DNA of 64,000 nt, taken from Megachile rotundata (lineage: Eukaryota; Arthropoda; Insecta; Hymenoptera; Megachilidae). The notes below the pieces were generated by a model. That model did not search any database, was not told the origin of the DNA, and saw only the letters and a list, made by a program, of their open reading frames with translations. The stretch lies in assembly GCF_050947335.1 (NCBI RefSeq), contig NC_134988.1:6200001-6264000 (forward strand), read 5' to 3'. Within the stretch, counting starts at the first letter, position 1, and each line of letters starts with the position of its first letter. This document shows positions 1 through 12,496 of this stretch, piece by piece. The position numbers and the translations under genes were made by a program.

Positions 1-864
1 AATTTACAGAATACATAATTTTCATCCCCACAAATATTAATAAAAAAAAAACACCCTACCAGAAAATTCCCAGAGAACGTAAAGAATAATTCTACACAAA
101 TATTCAAAAATGACATACATCCTTTTACAAAACGACCTGCAAACTGCTCCTCTGCATTCTTATAAATTATAAGTTATTTACACAACTCACAAAATAAAAG
201 TACGGTCCGGAATTGTAAAGAATACAGTCCCTTATCACGAACGCAATCCGAGGAGTAAGAATTCTAGGTAAAAGAAATAGAAGAAGTAGCTCTCTGTTGT
301 TGGCCGTTTACACGGTTGACCGGGTAACGGTGAACTGAAGGAAAAAAATCAGAAGTAGAAGGTCGAGTCGGTGTTCAAGACAAGAAGGGGCGAGTCGGTT
401 TTGGGGGTAGTTTCAAAAGTCCTTTTGCGACTCGCGGTCTGATTCGAGGGTGGTCAGGCGAATCGAAATGGGTATTTGGTATTCTGACGAAGTAACTTCG
501 GCCTCTTTCCTCTTTTCCGCTCATCGCACATGCACGCCAACTATCTTCCGATCGTTCAAGAGTTTCCCGTGTCTTTCGTCTTCGAAGCGAGTAAATATTT
601 GCGACAACTCCGACGACGACGACCGAAACCACGAGACTGGTTCATAGGGCAAAGGGTAAAATAGAATGCGGTGTTCATTGAACTGTTCATTCCTCTTCTC
701 TTCGAGAAAACCGAAAATGTTCCTTGATTAAAGTCTGGCCTTTTCAGATTTTATTGCTTCCCAACGACGGAGACAGCCATAGCTTAAATCAAGATTAAAT
801 GTTTATCATTTGGATTCGAAGTTGATATTCTTTAATTTACTGTTTTGAAGAAAATCTGAGAGAA
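1..864. other. Unique non-coding sequence, no gene seen
   Basis: AT-rich sequence with a somewhat more CpG-rich stretch at about 240-650. Short open frames overlap on both strands here, but they lack protein-like composition or splice context. I see no recognisable gene or repeat. Confidence 0.6.
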
Positions 865-1570
865 TTTCATAACAAAAATGTATTGCGACGCTTGTGGTAC
901 ATTAATTTCGAACTTAAAGACTGCTGAGAGGTACCATATAAATGCCTCATCAATATCTTTTATATAAAGTGGCTAGCTGTTGGCCTCAAGGTGCAGTTAA
1001 CTGTTGTTGAATATCAAATGACTGATTTCAAAGGGTAGCATAATATAACTTCATGACGTAAAAATATTATTAAACAGTACTTATGGTACATCAATTCAAA
1101 GCTTGAAGTATATAGAAAGTTGCTATATAAATGCCTCATTGATATTCTTAACACGAAAGGACTATTTGGCCTAACAAAGAGTATTAACAACTTTTACACA
1201 TAAAATGATTTTGAAACATGTAAAGTTCAATATTGATTTCATGACATAAAAGTATCATGAAATAGCACTTATGATACATCAATTTAAACCTTGAAGTATG
1301 AACAAAATTGCTATATAAATGCCTCATTGATATTCTTAACACGAAAGGACTATTTGGCCTAACAAAGGGTATCAACAACTTTTACACATAAAGTGATTTT
1401 GAAACATGTAAAGTTCAATATTGATTTCATGACATAAAAGTATCACGAAGTAGCACTTATGATACATCAATTTAAACCTTGAAGTATGAACAAAATTGCT
1501 ATATAAGTGCCTCATTGATATTCTTTACACATATAAAAGGGCAGTCCCTTGTTAACACGAACACTCGATA
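865..1570 (-). repeat. 188-bp satellite array (dispersed ~190-bp family), minus orientation
   Basis: About four head-to-tail monomers. The CATGAC(A/G)TAAAA landmark recurs at 1052, 1240 and 1428, exactly 188 bp apart. Each unit also carries CTTATGRTACATCAATTTAA and GCTATATAAATGCCTCATTG at fixed offsets. The middle copies are nearly identical and the outer ones more diverged. The same unit recurs, inverted or direct, near 1.6, 24.2, 34.9, 41.1 and 45.9 kb. Orientation is set relative to the 24.2 kb array. Confidence 0.9.
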
Positions 1571-1599
1571 ACCCATTCACAACTTAGTGCTGTTGAGGT

Positions 1600-1910
1600 A
1601 TGTTTCAGTGATGCAGTAGCCATTTTGTATTATGAATATCGATAGAACATTTATATAGTTATTTTCTTCAAACATCAACTTTTAAATTGGTGTACTATAA
1701 GTGCCAGTTTGGTACACTTCTATGTCATCAAATGATGTCCTTTAATCAACTTAATACAGTACATCTCATTGTTTACGGTAATAGTTGCTTGAGGCCGACA
1801 GCTAACCATCTTACATTAACAATATCAATAAAATCTTTTTTCAGTCATTTTCTAGAAGTTCAAAGCTTTACATCGATGCGCTATAAGTAACATTTTACGC
1901 TACTTTTACG
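1600..1910 (+). repeat. ~190-bp satellite family, plus orientation, diverged
   Basis: Roughly one and a half monomers in the opposite orientation to the array just upstream. Landmarks are CCATTTTGTATTATGAATAT, TTTAAATTGGTGTACTATAA, TGAGGCCGACAGCTA and a terminal CAAAGCTTTACATCGATG. The two orientations therefore meet at about 1570-1600, which marks an inversion breakpoint or two independent insertions. Confidence 0.8.
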
Positions 1911-3110
1911 CGATAAAATCGTGTTCAAGTTTCTTTCTGGAAACACAGTATTTTCTTGGTGTTTAATCGATAATTGTCTCGTCCTTTGGACGGGAAGCAA
2001 AACGAACACGTCGAGTAGTTTTCCAGTTTTTAATTAGCGTTTCTTTACGTAATTTCGAAAGCAATTTCTTAGCGAGTTAAGAAACAGGATGGTCGTTGCA
2101 GGGACGAGTTCGATTTAAACCAACTCGCGGTAAACATTCGAGTTGGTCGAAGTTTCCACACGGTCCCCTTCGTCTTCCAGCATCGGGACTTTAAGGACGA
2201 GGAGGTCGTTTTCATCGTTCTTTCTTTCCTCGTCCTAGACCAAACCTCTGCTCTTTCCATTCGTCTTTTTCTTTATCTTTTTCCTTTTTTTTTTGACTGC
2301 GCTCGTTTCCTCGTGAAGTATCACAACTTCGCGAGGACCTTCGATTTGGTCGCAGCTGGGTGGGAGGCGGACGGCGAATCCGCATCAAACGAACCGATTG
2401 CTGAAAACTTGTCAAGAGCCCCGACGAAATCCTTCCTCGCTCCTTTCTTTTCCCTTCTTGAAGCCACCCTCGTTCTAGTCTCTCGTCCCAACCCTCCACT
2501 CCCACCGCGACGTTGTGTTCTCTTTTTTCCATCCGTCTCTCTTTCTCTCTCTATATCCCTCCTTCATTCTTTTCCCAATTGTCCTGGTTTTATTCCAGGC
2601 CATTGGCCCCGTCGTCCTTCCTCGCGAATCGCTACAAGAATATAGTGGAGAACGGCGCAGCTACGAGATACGAATCAAAAGACCTCAAAGGATTGAAACC
2701 ACCCTCCGGGAGATGTAGCGAGTTTTCGATCATCGGTTAGCCGAATGTGGAACACTGAGGAATCGCTGTAGTTTTCGCGCCCGGTGCCCACCGTTTGTCG
2801 ATCGAATCCTTTTTCTTCCTTTGATCCCGCCACGGATACACGGCAAATTGTTTTATAAATACCTTGAACGAAAACGTTTCCTCTCCCGGCGCAATTTCGA
2901 CAGCTACGGAATACGACCCTCTTTAATTTACCTATAAATCTTGCACCGCTGCAGAACTTTACGAGGGTCCGTGCGAGTAACTCAATTATACACGCAGTCA
3001 CCTGCTTTTAAATTGCCGCGTTTTGTACATTATTACTAGATAAATTAAACCTGGTGAAACATGATTCACACGGTGTAAGGCAACGTAAGCAAGTTTCGGT
3101 ATATTTCAGT
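1911..3110. other. Unique block, CpG- and pyrimidine-rich, no gene recognised
   Basis: About 2000-2960 is richer in CpG than its surroundings and has strong C/T tracts at 2210-2290 and 2440-2580. Overlapping open frames on both strands, up to 110 codons, look like by-products of the pyrimidine tracts rather than protein. A regulatory region is possible but unproven. Confidence 0.4.
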
Positions 3111-4066
3111 GTAACCGACTGGATAGAAACTTTAAGGCTGAACCGACTAGTCAGAAACTTTAAGGCTGAACCGACTAGGCAGGGACTTTAAGGCTAAACC
3201 GACTAAGCAGAAACTTTAAGACTGAACCGACTGTGCAGAAAATTTAGAACCGAACCGACGAGACAGATGTTTTAAGGTTAAATTGTTTCAGGAGAAATTT
3301 TAAGGTTGAACAAACTACATAGAAATTTCAAGGTTAAACAACCATTTAGAAATTGTAACACTGAATCAATTATGCAAAAAAAATTTGAACTAAACCGATC
3401 TCATAAAAATTTCAAAGTTAAATAATTATTTAAATGTTATAAGACTGGACCGACTGTACAGAAAATTTATGACTGAATTAGATAAAAATTTTAAAGATAA
3501 TTTGACTGAAAAGTAATTTTAAGATTGTACGTGTATAGATAATGTAAGGTTAAATCAGCTGAAGAGGATTTTTAAGGCTAATAGAATTAAATAGAAATTT
3601 TGAAGAAATTGTAAGGCTGAATTAGTTAGACAGAAACTTTAAGACTGAACTAACAATACAAAAATGTTGACTGAACCGAAAAAACTGAAATAAGTGATTA
3701 GATAGAAACTTTAAGAATGAACCAACTAGAGGTAATTCTTAAGAATGAACTAACTAGATAGAAATTTAGTGGTTATACCAACTATGTATTGTGAGGCTAA
3801 ACCGATTATACAGAAACTTTAAGACCGAACCGTCTATGCAGAGTCATTAAGACTGAACCGACTGTGCGGAAAATTTAGGACTGAACCGACTATAGAGAAA
3901 TATTGACTGGACCGATTAGAAACTGTAAGACCAAAGCAACTAAACTTGAAGGCCTAGTGGAAAGAATATTTGAGACCAAACTACATAGAAATAAAATTTA
4001 ACCTATTATTTAAAAACTGAGACTGAAGCGACAAATCAAAGATTTTAAGACTGAACCGACTATGGG
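3111..4066. repeat. 28-bp minisatellite, degenerate
   Basis: Unit AACCGACTAGTCAGAAACTT followed by TAAGGCTG. The landmark AACCGACT recurs at 3113, 3141 and 3169, so the period is 28 bp. The first and last parts are well preserved; in the middle (about 3290-3780) units are eroded and of variable length. The array is about 950 bp long. It has no coding frame. Confidence 0.9.
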
Positions 4067-4974
4067 ATGCATATCACTGTCAAAGCAATGATCTAATAAT
4101 TTATTCGAATATTGGTTAATCTTCCAAGGATATAATAATTTTGTACACATACCTGAATAATTTTGAAAGTTTCTAATAAATTGGCCATTGACCCTATTTT
4201 CTAGCAGAAAGTTTAGCAGAAGCATCTATTGGATTCTGAAAATATTTCATAGAAATCGAGGAAAGAGTGCCGGCGGCTGGTGGCCTGTATTGCCGATAAC
4301 ATCCTAACATCCTTCGAATCCAACGAGCTGCACACACATAGACACACTCGCACACGAAACACGACTTGAAAGCAGAACACATCGACACGCTTACACCGAT
4401 GCACATCTCAAGCCCCCATACCCATCCATCTTACACACGCGTACTACCCTGAAGAAGTTTTATTCTGTAGCTTTCCAACCCTCTGGCCCATCTTCTTCCT
4501 TCGCGATAACGTCAGCCTCCGCAACTGATTGTGAGAGAAGGATGTCGCGCCCTATACGGAACTTCCTTCTACGTTTTCGCTCAGGATCATCCGAGGCAAC
4601 TTAAATCTTTGACACTTCTCCAGTGAGTTCACATCGTTGCTCTTGTATTACATTATTGGAACAGTTACCTTCTTTTATTTCCGCATGATTTTCCTCTTTG
4701 TTCTCCGGGTAGAAATCTTTTTAGGGAATTTTTTCACGCCGCATTAATTGTATTAGTTTGGGAGGATGAGAGTGGAAAGTTTAAGTGGGGATGTTATGTT
4801 ATTAAGGATATTATGTGGGAATTTTTTTGTTATGTGGTGCGGAATGTTAGATAACAAATATGGTTGTTGGTTAGATACGTTTTGAAATTTGTATGCTGCA
4901 GAAGCACTGTTATATAACCGCGCATTATATTGCACCGTTTAGAATTATCACGCGTGAGGATCTCCAGTTTTCAA
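4067..4974. other. Unique sequence with a CpG block, no gene recognised
   Basis: About 4250-4600 is CpG-richer and includes a CA/CACA-rich tract at 4328-4440. The remainder is AT-rich. Open frames of 60-71 codons are scattered on the minus strand without splice or composition support. Confidence 0.45.
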
Positions 4975-5359
4975 AACTTGTCCCCAAATTTTTAAATATG
5001 CAAGTTTTCGAATTTTCAAATTTCAAATTTCAGAATCTTCACATTTTAAAATTTGAAAACTTTCATATTTATAAATTTAACCACCAAAGTCACTAATTTT
5101 TATTCTGAAATTCGGATATTTTTACATTTTCAAATTGTCAAGTTTCCACAATCTCAAAATCGTCAATCGAAATTCACAAATTCTCAAAATCTGAAATTTC
5201 CAAATTCATGAATTCATAATTCTCAAAATTCCAAGAATTTCCATAATTTCTATAATTCCCAAAATTCCCTAAGTTTCCGAAATTCGAAAAATTCTTAAAG
5301 TCCCTAAATTTCTAGAAACTTCAAAAATTTTCGTAAATCACAAAATCCTCAAAATTCAC
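4975..5359. repeat. Degenerate A/T word repeat (AAATTTC/CAAATT type)
   Basis: Irregular reiteration of words such as CAAATTTC, AAAATTC and CCAAATT with no fixed period. It grades into the clean 9-bp array that follows, so it may be the decayed edge or source of that array. Similar sequence occurs at 12.8, 32.9, 38.0 and 63.2 kb. Confidence 0.7.
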
Positions 5360-5690
5360 AAAATGCTTAAAATTCTTAAAATTCACGAAATTCACAAAAT
5401 TCACAAAATTCACAAAATTCACGAAATTCACAAAATTCACAAAATTCACAAAATTCACAAAATTCACAAAATTCACAAAATTCACAAAATTCACAAAATT
5501 CACAAAATTCACAAAATTCACAAAATTCACAAAATTCACAAAATTCACAAAATTCACAAAATTCACAAAATTCACAAAATTCACAAAATTCACAAAATTC
5601 ACAAAATTCACAAAATTCACAAAATTTACAAAATTCACAAAATTTACAAAATTCGCAAAATTCACAAAACTCACAAAATTCTTAAAGTTC
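5360..5690. repeat. 9-bp tandem array (AAATTCACA)n
   Basis: Over thirty near-perfect copies of AAATTCACA, with a few variants at the edges. Because the period is divisible by three and the unit contains no stop in several frames, it produces long spurious frames on both strands (HKI and NFV tripeptide repeats). I regard it as a simple-sequence expansion, not a gene. Confidence 0.95.
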
Positions 5691-5744
5691 TAAAAATTCC
5701 TATACTTCTAAATATTATCCAAATTTCAAAAATTTTAAAAGCTT

Positions 5745-6545
5745 CTAAAACTCCCAAATTTCTCAAAACTTCCAAACTTCTCCAAATTCAAAAATTTCCA
5801 AGTTGTCTGAATTCCAAATTTCCACACTTTCTATGTCTAAAAATTCCAAATTGTCAAATTTCCAGATTTCGAAACTTCTAACTGAAAAAATTCCAAATTT
5901 CCATAAATCATCACTTCGCTAGTGCACACACAAGTACCCCATCTCTCACATATTCTTCAATACACAAACTCACCTAACCATCCCCGTTTTATAATTTCCA
6001 CGTCCTATATCACTGTCTAAACTCCCACACTTGATAATCCTCTACAACAATACTCCCCGCAAGATGAGTTCTGAACACCAGGAAAAATTCACCTACACTC
6101 GATTAAATCAAAAAGAATATATCCTAGATTCACATACGCTTCTTTCATAACTAAACAATTACTTCAGTCATACATACCAGTTGTATCAAAAAACGAGGAA
6201 GTAAAACGTATTCTTAGATGTCTTGTAACGCTGACAGTACAGATGTCAACCCACGAGTTGGCGCGTGATCCAAAGTAGAAGACGCTCACCACCGTGAACA
6301 CTTCCAGGTTTACATACAGGCAAATAAGAATAATAATGACAATATTAACTGCTGAACGCAAGTAGCACTATCTCATTCTCGACACGTTTACTTATCATTG
6401 CTTTTGGCCAAATTGGAGGGTGATCGCTCGAGTCAATTCCACCTAAAATACGTGTAAGGCATTTTTCTATTCCGACCAATTGTGCCGTAGCTCTTGTAAA
6501 CACGTCAGCCTGTTTACGCGACAACTTGTAGGTTCAGATTGGTAT
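5745..6545 (-). repeat. Inverted segmental copy A (partner at 19.4-20.2 kb)
   Basis: The reverse complement matches 19431-20245 almost base for base over about 800 bp, with scattered substitutions and small indels. It includes GATGTCAACCCACGAGTTGG at 6242 and a diverged partner of that motif at about 6517-6536. A 65-codon hydrophobic frame is preserved in both copies (6164-6361 here) but starts with TTG. The 9-bp array abuts one end. It may be part of a dispersed element or a local inverted duplication. Confidence 0.9.
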
Positions 6546-7425
6546 ATGGTGTTACATCACAAACTATTAGATGACCATTCGTACATTGGAGTAAACTTTT
6601 GTCCAATACTGTAGACAGGTATCTCAAAGCCTTCCATAGTTGAATTCTCCCTCTCTCTCTCTCTTGGCAAACGAACTATCCGGGACTCGCGTCTCTATTC
6701 TCCATTCTTTCCTTGACTGCATTTGTTCCTTATTAGATATTCCGTTTTATTGAACGAAGCCTAGAAGCCTTCCTTCCTTCCTGACGCCCCTTCTTACATC
6801 CTTTTGCTTTGCTACATGCGAGGATATATTCCTCTCCTCTAACTTCCTTGATCCATCCTCCCTCCTCTATCATCCCTCTTCTCTGTCATCCCCTATCTCC
6901 CTCCTCTTCTCGTCTGCCACGAGAAGCACCGCCTCTCGTCCACGACATCATTTTATTCCGCGTCTCGAATTTCAAACGTTATTATTCACCCTTCCACGAG
7001 CCCCTCCGCGAATCTTAGATCTTTCTCGTCGAGCATTTCCGGTTAGGTGCGCACCCGGAAGCCATTCTTTCTTCTTTTTCTGCCGTTCGACTCTTAGAAA
7101 TGTTTCACTCGGCTATACGTCAATTCCATTTCTCGTTCGCGGGAGGGAACGAAACGGGCGGCACCCAGAAGGAGAAAGAAATTTCTTTGTAGATTCAATC
7201 GAGGATCAGAAGCGTATTTCTGATGAGGAGACAAGGCTACGGTTTTACCGTCACTCACCTGAAACGGGAACGATCTTGAGAGTGTTGTAACGTTATACGA
7301 TCATCGTGTTACGAGCCGTATATCGTTACGGCGAAATCGGGGCACCTAACATTCTAAGATTCAAACGATTTCGCGCCGATAATTCGTATCGTTTCGAGCA
7401 CTGATTCTTTATTTTGAATTAAATT
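6546..7425. other. Unique block, CpG- and CT-rich, no gene recognised
   Basis: A (CT)n tract at 6649-6662 is followed by a pyrimidine-rich stretch (6760-6950) and CpG-rich sequence up to about 7400. The block has the character of a regulatory or ancient unique region. The 69-codon frame at 6809 follows the CT tract and is not convincing. Confidence 0.4.
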
Positions 7426-8065
7426 TGTTTGTTGGAGTAGTTGAGTTAATTTGTTTGGGGATTTATGTGAGTGACTGCGTGTTTTGTTTATGTATTTGAA
7501 TACTTGAGTTTTTGAGTATTTTGAGATTTTGAGTACTTATTTACTTGTGTACTTGAGTACTTAAGTATTTTAGTGCTTGAATACTTAAATACTTGAGTAC
7601 TTGGGTACTTAAGTATTTCAGTGCTTGAATACTTAAATACTTGAGTACTTGAATTATGGACATATTCGTAACATTTGAGTATTCAAGTATGTGACATATT
7701 TGTAACGCTTGTGTTATTTAAATATTTGAGTTATCGACTAATTTGTGATACTTCAGTTATTTGAATGTTTGAGTATTTGATATCTTTGTCATATTCCAGT
7801 TATTTGAATAGTTGAATATTTCAATTATTGACATACTTGTGAAAGTATAGTGTGTCAAATATTTCAGTATCTGACTCCTTAAGTATTGCAACTGCGAGGT
7901 TACTTAAATATTTATGTACTGGATTATTCAAGTTGTCTGAGTTATTTAAGTTATTTAAGGCATTTGAGTCATTTGAGTTACTTGAGTTACTTGAGTTATT
8001 TGAGTTAATTGAGTAATTAAGTTAATTGAGTTAATTGAGTTACTTGAGTTATTTAAGTTACTTTA
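7426..8065. repeat. Degenerate 8-9 bp arrays (TACTTGAG, then TTATTTGAG)
   Basis: The left part reiterates TACTTGAG/TACTTAAG words with variable spacing. From about 7920 it becomes a TTATTTGAG-like 9-bp array. The entry into the 9-bp part (GGATTATTCAAGTTGTCTGA at 7921) is clearly homologous to the entry into the array at 9060. The two are therefore direct copies of one locus about 1.1 kb apart. Confidence 0.85.
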
Positions 8066-9040
8066 GTTCTTAGATCCCTCAAAATCCTCCTAATAAAAAA
8101 TTCCAAAAATACCAAAAGTAAATAACAAAATTTAAATCTACCTCGACAAAAACCAAGCTTAAATTTAGCCTAATTTGAAGTCACTATTAAAAACATGTCC
8201 TGAATATGAAAAAGCTGTAAGATTATGTTCGAAAGTCGTATACCGAGAAACATAGCAATATCTGATCATCCGAAATTGGTCCTACGAGGTTTCTGATCCA
8301 GGCAATCATCGTCTATCGGCCATCAAGCAGAAATGACCCCCGAGATCCGTTTCCCTTGGACTCTCTACAACATCTTGTACATTTCTTTCATTTCTTTTCT
8401 CATTTTTCTGCTTTCTTTCCCGGTACAAGTCGTCAATCTTCCGCTCGTTGTATCTCCGATCTTCCCTCGATTCCATCTCTCGGTTTCTTCTTCTTCTTGA
8501 CGCTTTTCCTCGTAGCCGGACGGCCGATTATGTCAGTGGAAGTTAAAGCCACGTTTGTTTATCTGATGCCACGTTATAAGTACAGACAGACAGGCTACCG
8601 GGTATCTGAATGAGAAGCAAAGATAAGAAAGGACGGAAAACGGCACCGGTGCGCTCTGTCCTGTCGCTCGAGGCGAGGACGGCACCTCCTTCGGAGAACA
8701 GTTTAGTTACGATGAATGGACCGAATGAATCACGCGAACCAATTAAGGATTACGGTAGACGATTCTCCAGCCACTGCTGCCAACAGATAGAGAGAAAGCA
8801 AGAACCGACTCTCTGTGCTTCTTCACGCCTGCTTAACCTTCGCTAGATCCTACTTAATTGGAACTGCTAAATATACTTTGCTGATCGGATGTTACCCACC
8901 TATTTTACTTCCGCCGAATTCCCTCCACCTATCGCACTATTTTACTTCCGAATTCCGTTTATCCCTGAATTCCTTATATAGTTTTAGGTGAAATTTACTT
9001 GCGATTAATTTTGTTTACAATTATTTGTAGATTCTACTTA
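8066..9040. other. Unique block, no gene recognised
   Basis: AT-rich to about 8250, then CpG- and CT-richer sequence at 8280-8900. Two adjacent plus-strand frames (8356-8613 and 8610-8846) overlap by four bases. The first is low-complexity in its N-terminal half (HFFHFFSHFSAFF) and neither looks like a protein. Confidence 0.45.
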
Positions 9041-9044
9041 TTTT

Positions 9045-9235
9045 GAATATTTGTGTGTTGGATTATTTAAGTTGCCTGAGTTATTTAAGTTATTTAAGGT
9101 ATTTGAATTATTTGAGTTATTTGAGTTACTTGAGTTATTTGAATTATTTGAGTTATTTGAGTTATTTGAGTTATTTGAGTTATTTGAGTTATTTGAGTTA
9201 TTTGAGTTATTTGAGTTATTTGATTTTTATGAATT
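9045..9235. repeat. 9-bp tandem array (TTATTTGAG)n
   Basis: About a dozen clean copies of TTATTTGAG preceded by the same degenerate lead-in as the array at 7920-8060. Spurious frames of repeated LSY and LFE tripeptides arise from the nine-base period. Confidence 0.92.
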
Positions 9236-9479
9236 TAGTTTGTACTTATTTGTGAATTTTATTTTCGGTGAATTTTGTCTACTCTTTATGATGAATTTTA
9301 CTTCCGGCAAATTGCACCTTACACTGCTGAATCTTACCGAATTTTCGAAAGGACGATTCATTATTATAATCATGATGAATATAATTAATATAGGAATGCA
9401 TAATTATTTGTTAATGGCAGATATGTTCATTTTATTCGAAGTTGGCGCCATTTTGTTTTATTTTATGTTAGATGAAATT

Positions 9480-10180
9480 GGCGGGAATTTTTGAATCACC
9501 GTTTGTGTTCTGTGACAATGGGTGCTATTAGCATTGTAATAAACTTATTTATTAATATTCGAGAAATAGAAATTTTTAATAAAAATATTATTTGTTCATT
9601 TATATCAATTTTTCGTCGTATTTAATAAAGTAAATAAAATTGATATTTAGTGTTTAAATTATTATATCATTTGCGAACAATGAGGGATGATATTAGAATG
9701 GCAAGTGTGATTATTTATTAATATTTGACAAATGGAAATTCTTCATTAATTCTTTAAATAATTTTTTATTAGTTTATTGATAAAATCAACTTTTTAATTA
9801 ATAATCTTTTTTCATGTACCTAATAACTTTTCAACTATTAATTGTGTCCATTATTAACACTGATATTGGTGCAATAAATATAATTATTTATTAATGTTTG
9901 GTCAATTAAAGCTTTTAATTAAAATGTACATCATTCATTTAAATCCACAAGGTTTTACTAAATTTTTGTGAATTTTCGATTATTATTTTTGTCCAGTATT
10001 ATTGATAAAATTAAGAAAATGTAATCATTTGAATAACAGTTATTTATTAACATTCAATAAATATAAACTTTGTTTATAATACGCATCACTTGAATCAATA
10101 ATATTTCAGAATATTTTAATCATATGACTTTTGAACAATTCAAAAAGAATTGTAATAAATGATTTTTTTTTATTTAAAAT
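9480..10180. repeat. Degenerate ~165-bp tandem repeat, 4 copies
   Basis: The landmark TTATTTATTAA(T/C)(A/G)TT recurs at 9545, 9711, 9884 and 10040. Each is followed by an A-rich GAAATTCTT-like segment and preceded by a diverged ATTATTRG...GCAATAA segment. Copies are strongly diverged, so this is an old array. Confidence 0.65.
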
Positions 10181-11727
10181 TGGTAACATTTTAATTAATA
10201 ATTGTTTACCACACTTCTAACGACTACACGACTTTAACTTAAAGTTTGTATACCTTAATTAAAACACCAAATTGCAAATTTAATGAGATCATTTATTAGA
10301 AATTCATTTATAAGTTGATTGACAGTTTGTAATTACAACATCTATCTGCAAATTTAAACACAGGATTTCCTGGAAATCAATTTGTAATACCGTTATAAAT
10401 TATTTGCAATGATTATAAATTATACATTGCAAAACAATTCAACGACATTACAATGATTGTGAATAATTTACAAAGGCATCAAATATTAATTTCTGTCAAA
10501 TCACATCTTCAAAGTTGCTATTTAATGTTTTAGTCACTCAATTGTCAATCATTTATAAATTAATTTCTACTGAATAAATTATAAATGTTTAATAAATCTT
10601 TTTACGTATGCAATTTAATTTATAATTATTTATAAGATATTTATAAATTCTGAATGTTTATTAATTTTTATTTAAACATATTTATGAATTTTTATTGATG
10701 TAAGTGAATTATAACATAATATAGTAATAATTACTGTTAAATAATTAATAACCACGTTACAAATTAATTTTATCTAAATCATTTATTCAAATTTACCATT
10801 TAATTTATAATAATTCACAAGTGAGACAACTGCAAATGTACTTTATGTATTATATCCACCTAAGTGGTACGATTAATTACAATACAATACAATGAAATGA
10901 TAATTACAATAATGGAATTATATCGTTATTACAAATTGTTATTACCAATTAATTTCTACTGTGTATTTAAATCTGCATTTCAAAATTTTACTTACAAAAT
11001 TTCATTTATAAAAATTATGAAAATTAATTTCTAAAAAATTATATTTTTAAATTAATTATTTAATCACAAAAATATATACAAACTTATTTATTCTTCGAGT
11101 CAAATGTTTAAAAACAAAAATAATATTTATAATTACAGTTACAAACAACCAACATAAAATTGTAAATGTATTATGACCGGTAATAAATAAACTGTTAACA
11201 TAAACCAACAAGAACGAGTTTATCTTATACATATGTAGATTTACGACGAATTTGAAACAAGTGGGTGTCGCGGCCATTCCTTTCCTATGTCTAAAACCAA
11301 TTTATTTTATCTAACGATCTATCTTCGACACAGCACATTCGTCCACGGTTTTCCTTTCTTTTATCTGTAACGAGATCACATGCTACGTATTATGACTCTA
11401 ATGCAGTAAACTTTTAAACGACTGAGTACCTACAGAAATAACTCAATACCCCCAGTAATCTTGATAATATTCAGTTTCATGTCCTCGTGTGTTTTGAAAC
11501 TTTTTTATGTCTATATACCAGAACTTAATAGCCATTTACTATCCTCATTAATTTACTCGAAGTTAACTTATACGTTTTATACGATGTGTCTTGGCGTCTT
11601 TTGTAATGGCGTGAGTCATTCGTGAGCCAACAGTGGCAAGAATTGGGAAATAAAATTATTGAACACGATTTTTAAGACATTCATTTATTGCGGAAGTAAT
11701 ATAATATTTAAAGAGAGTGAAAATATA
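10181..11727. other. Very AT-rich non-coding sequence
   Basis: Dominated by A/T words (ATAAATTATTT, AATTTCT) with weak internal similarity but no clear unit. A short less AT-rich patch lies at about 11200-11420. I see no gene. Confidence 0.6.
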
Positions 11728-12459
11728 TTAACCTCTCAAGCATGAAGTACCACCATAGTGACTTTCGCGGTCCATCTCTCTGTACACCAAGGCACTATAG
11801 TGACTTTCGCGAATGTCATCGTAGATTACATAGCGCCCTCACTCTACTGACTCGCTCACCGTTTCAATTGAATGATCCTTTTCATATGTTTTGATTCGCA
11901 CTTTTTTGCCTTCACCACGTCTTATAAGAGTATTAACAAATCCCACAAAAGTACATTACATGTGAATAAAAGGTAACGCCAAGTTTGGGCACCATGGGAT
12001 CTCTTTGCACTAATACATGATATTGGAAACATTTGGAAATTACATTTGAAACATATGTATCATATCTTTGGGAGAAATTATAATGCAATCATGAAAAACT
12101 TTATTCCAATGTACTTGAATAGAGAACATTTACACAATTACATATTTTGTGAATTTTCCAAAAAAGTAAAATATCAAGGTTGAAACATATGTATCATATC
12201 TTTGGGAGAAATTATAATGTAATCATGAAAAATTTCATTCCAATGTACTTGAATAGGGAACATTTACACAATTACATATTTTGTGAATTTTCTAAAAAAG
12301 TAAATTATCAAAGTTAAAGCACATCATATCTTTGGTAAAATTATAATTTAATCACCAAAACCTTGATTCTAATGTACTCACGCAGAGAATAGCATAACCA
12401 CACATTTTAGTTACAGTACAGAGAAGCAGCGTAAAGCTCGACCATGCCTAAGAGGTTAA
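11728..12459. mobile_element. Possible TTAA-bounded non-autonomous element
   Basis: The left edge reads TTAACCTCTCAAGCATG (from 11728) and the reverse complement of the right edge reads TTAACCTCTTAGGCATG (ending at 12459). These are short imperfect inverted ends with TTAA, the piggyBac target site, at both tips. The ends resemble the ~240-bp TTAA MITE family seen elsewhere here. The interior holds a CpG-rich stretch with GTGACTTTCGCG twice (about 11760 and 11800) and a 134-bp tandem duplication. No transposase frame is present. The pairing of ends is inferred. Confidence 0.45.
12045..12410. repeat. 134-bp tandem repeat, 2 close copies plus a diverged third
   Basis: ACATATGTATCATATCTTTG occurs at 12051 and again at 12185. 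The two 134-bp units differ at only a few positions. A third, eroded unit runs from about 12316 to 12410. Confidence 0.9.
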
Positions 12460-12496
12460 GAATCAAATTAGATCTATGAACAATGAGGTCAAGGTC

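Noticed and set aside
5360..5690. CRISPR array
   Set aside because: Units are contiguous with no spacers, in a eukaryotic context.
5363..5881. 172-codon open frame of HKI repeats on plus, and 117-codon NFV frame on minus
   Set aside because: Both come from the AAATTCACA 9-bp array; every multiple-of-three unit without a stop gives such frames.
7205..7310. Hammerhead-ribozyme-like core: CTGATGA then GAAAC around 7218-7264
   Set aside because: Stem I has mismatches beside the core, stem II pairs poorly and stem III would be three pairs with a long loop, so the fold does not hold.
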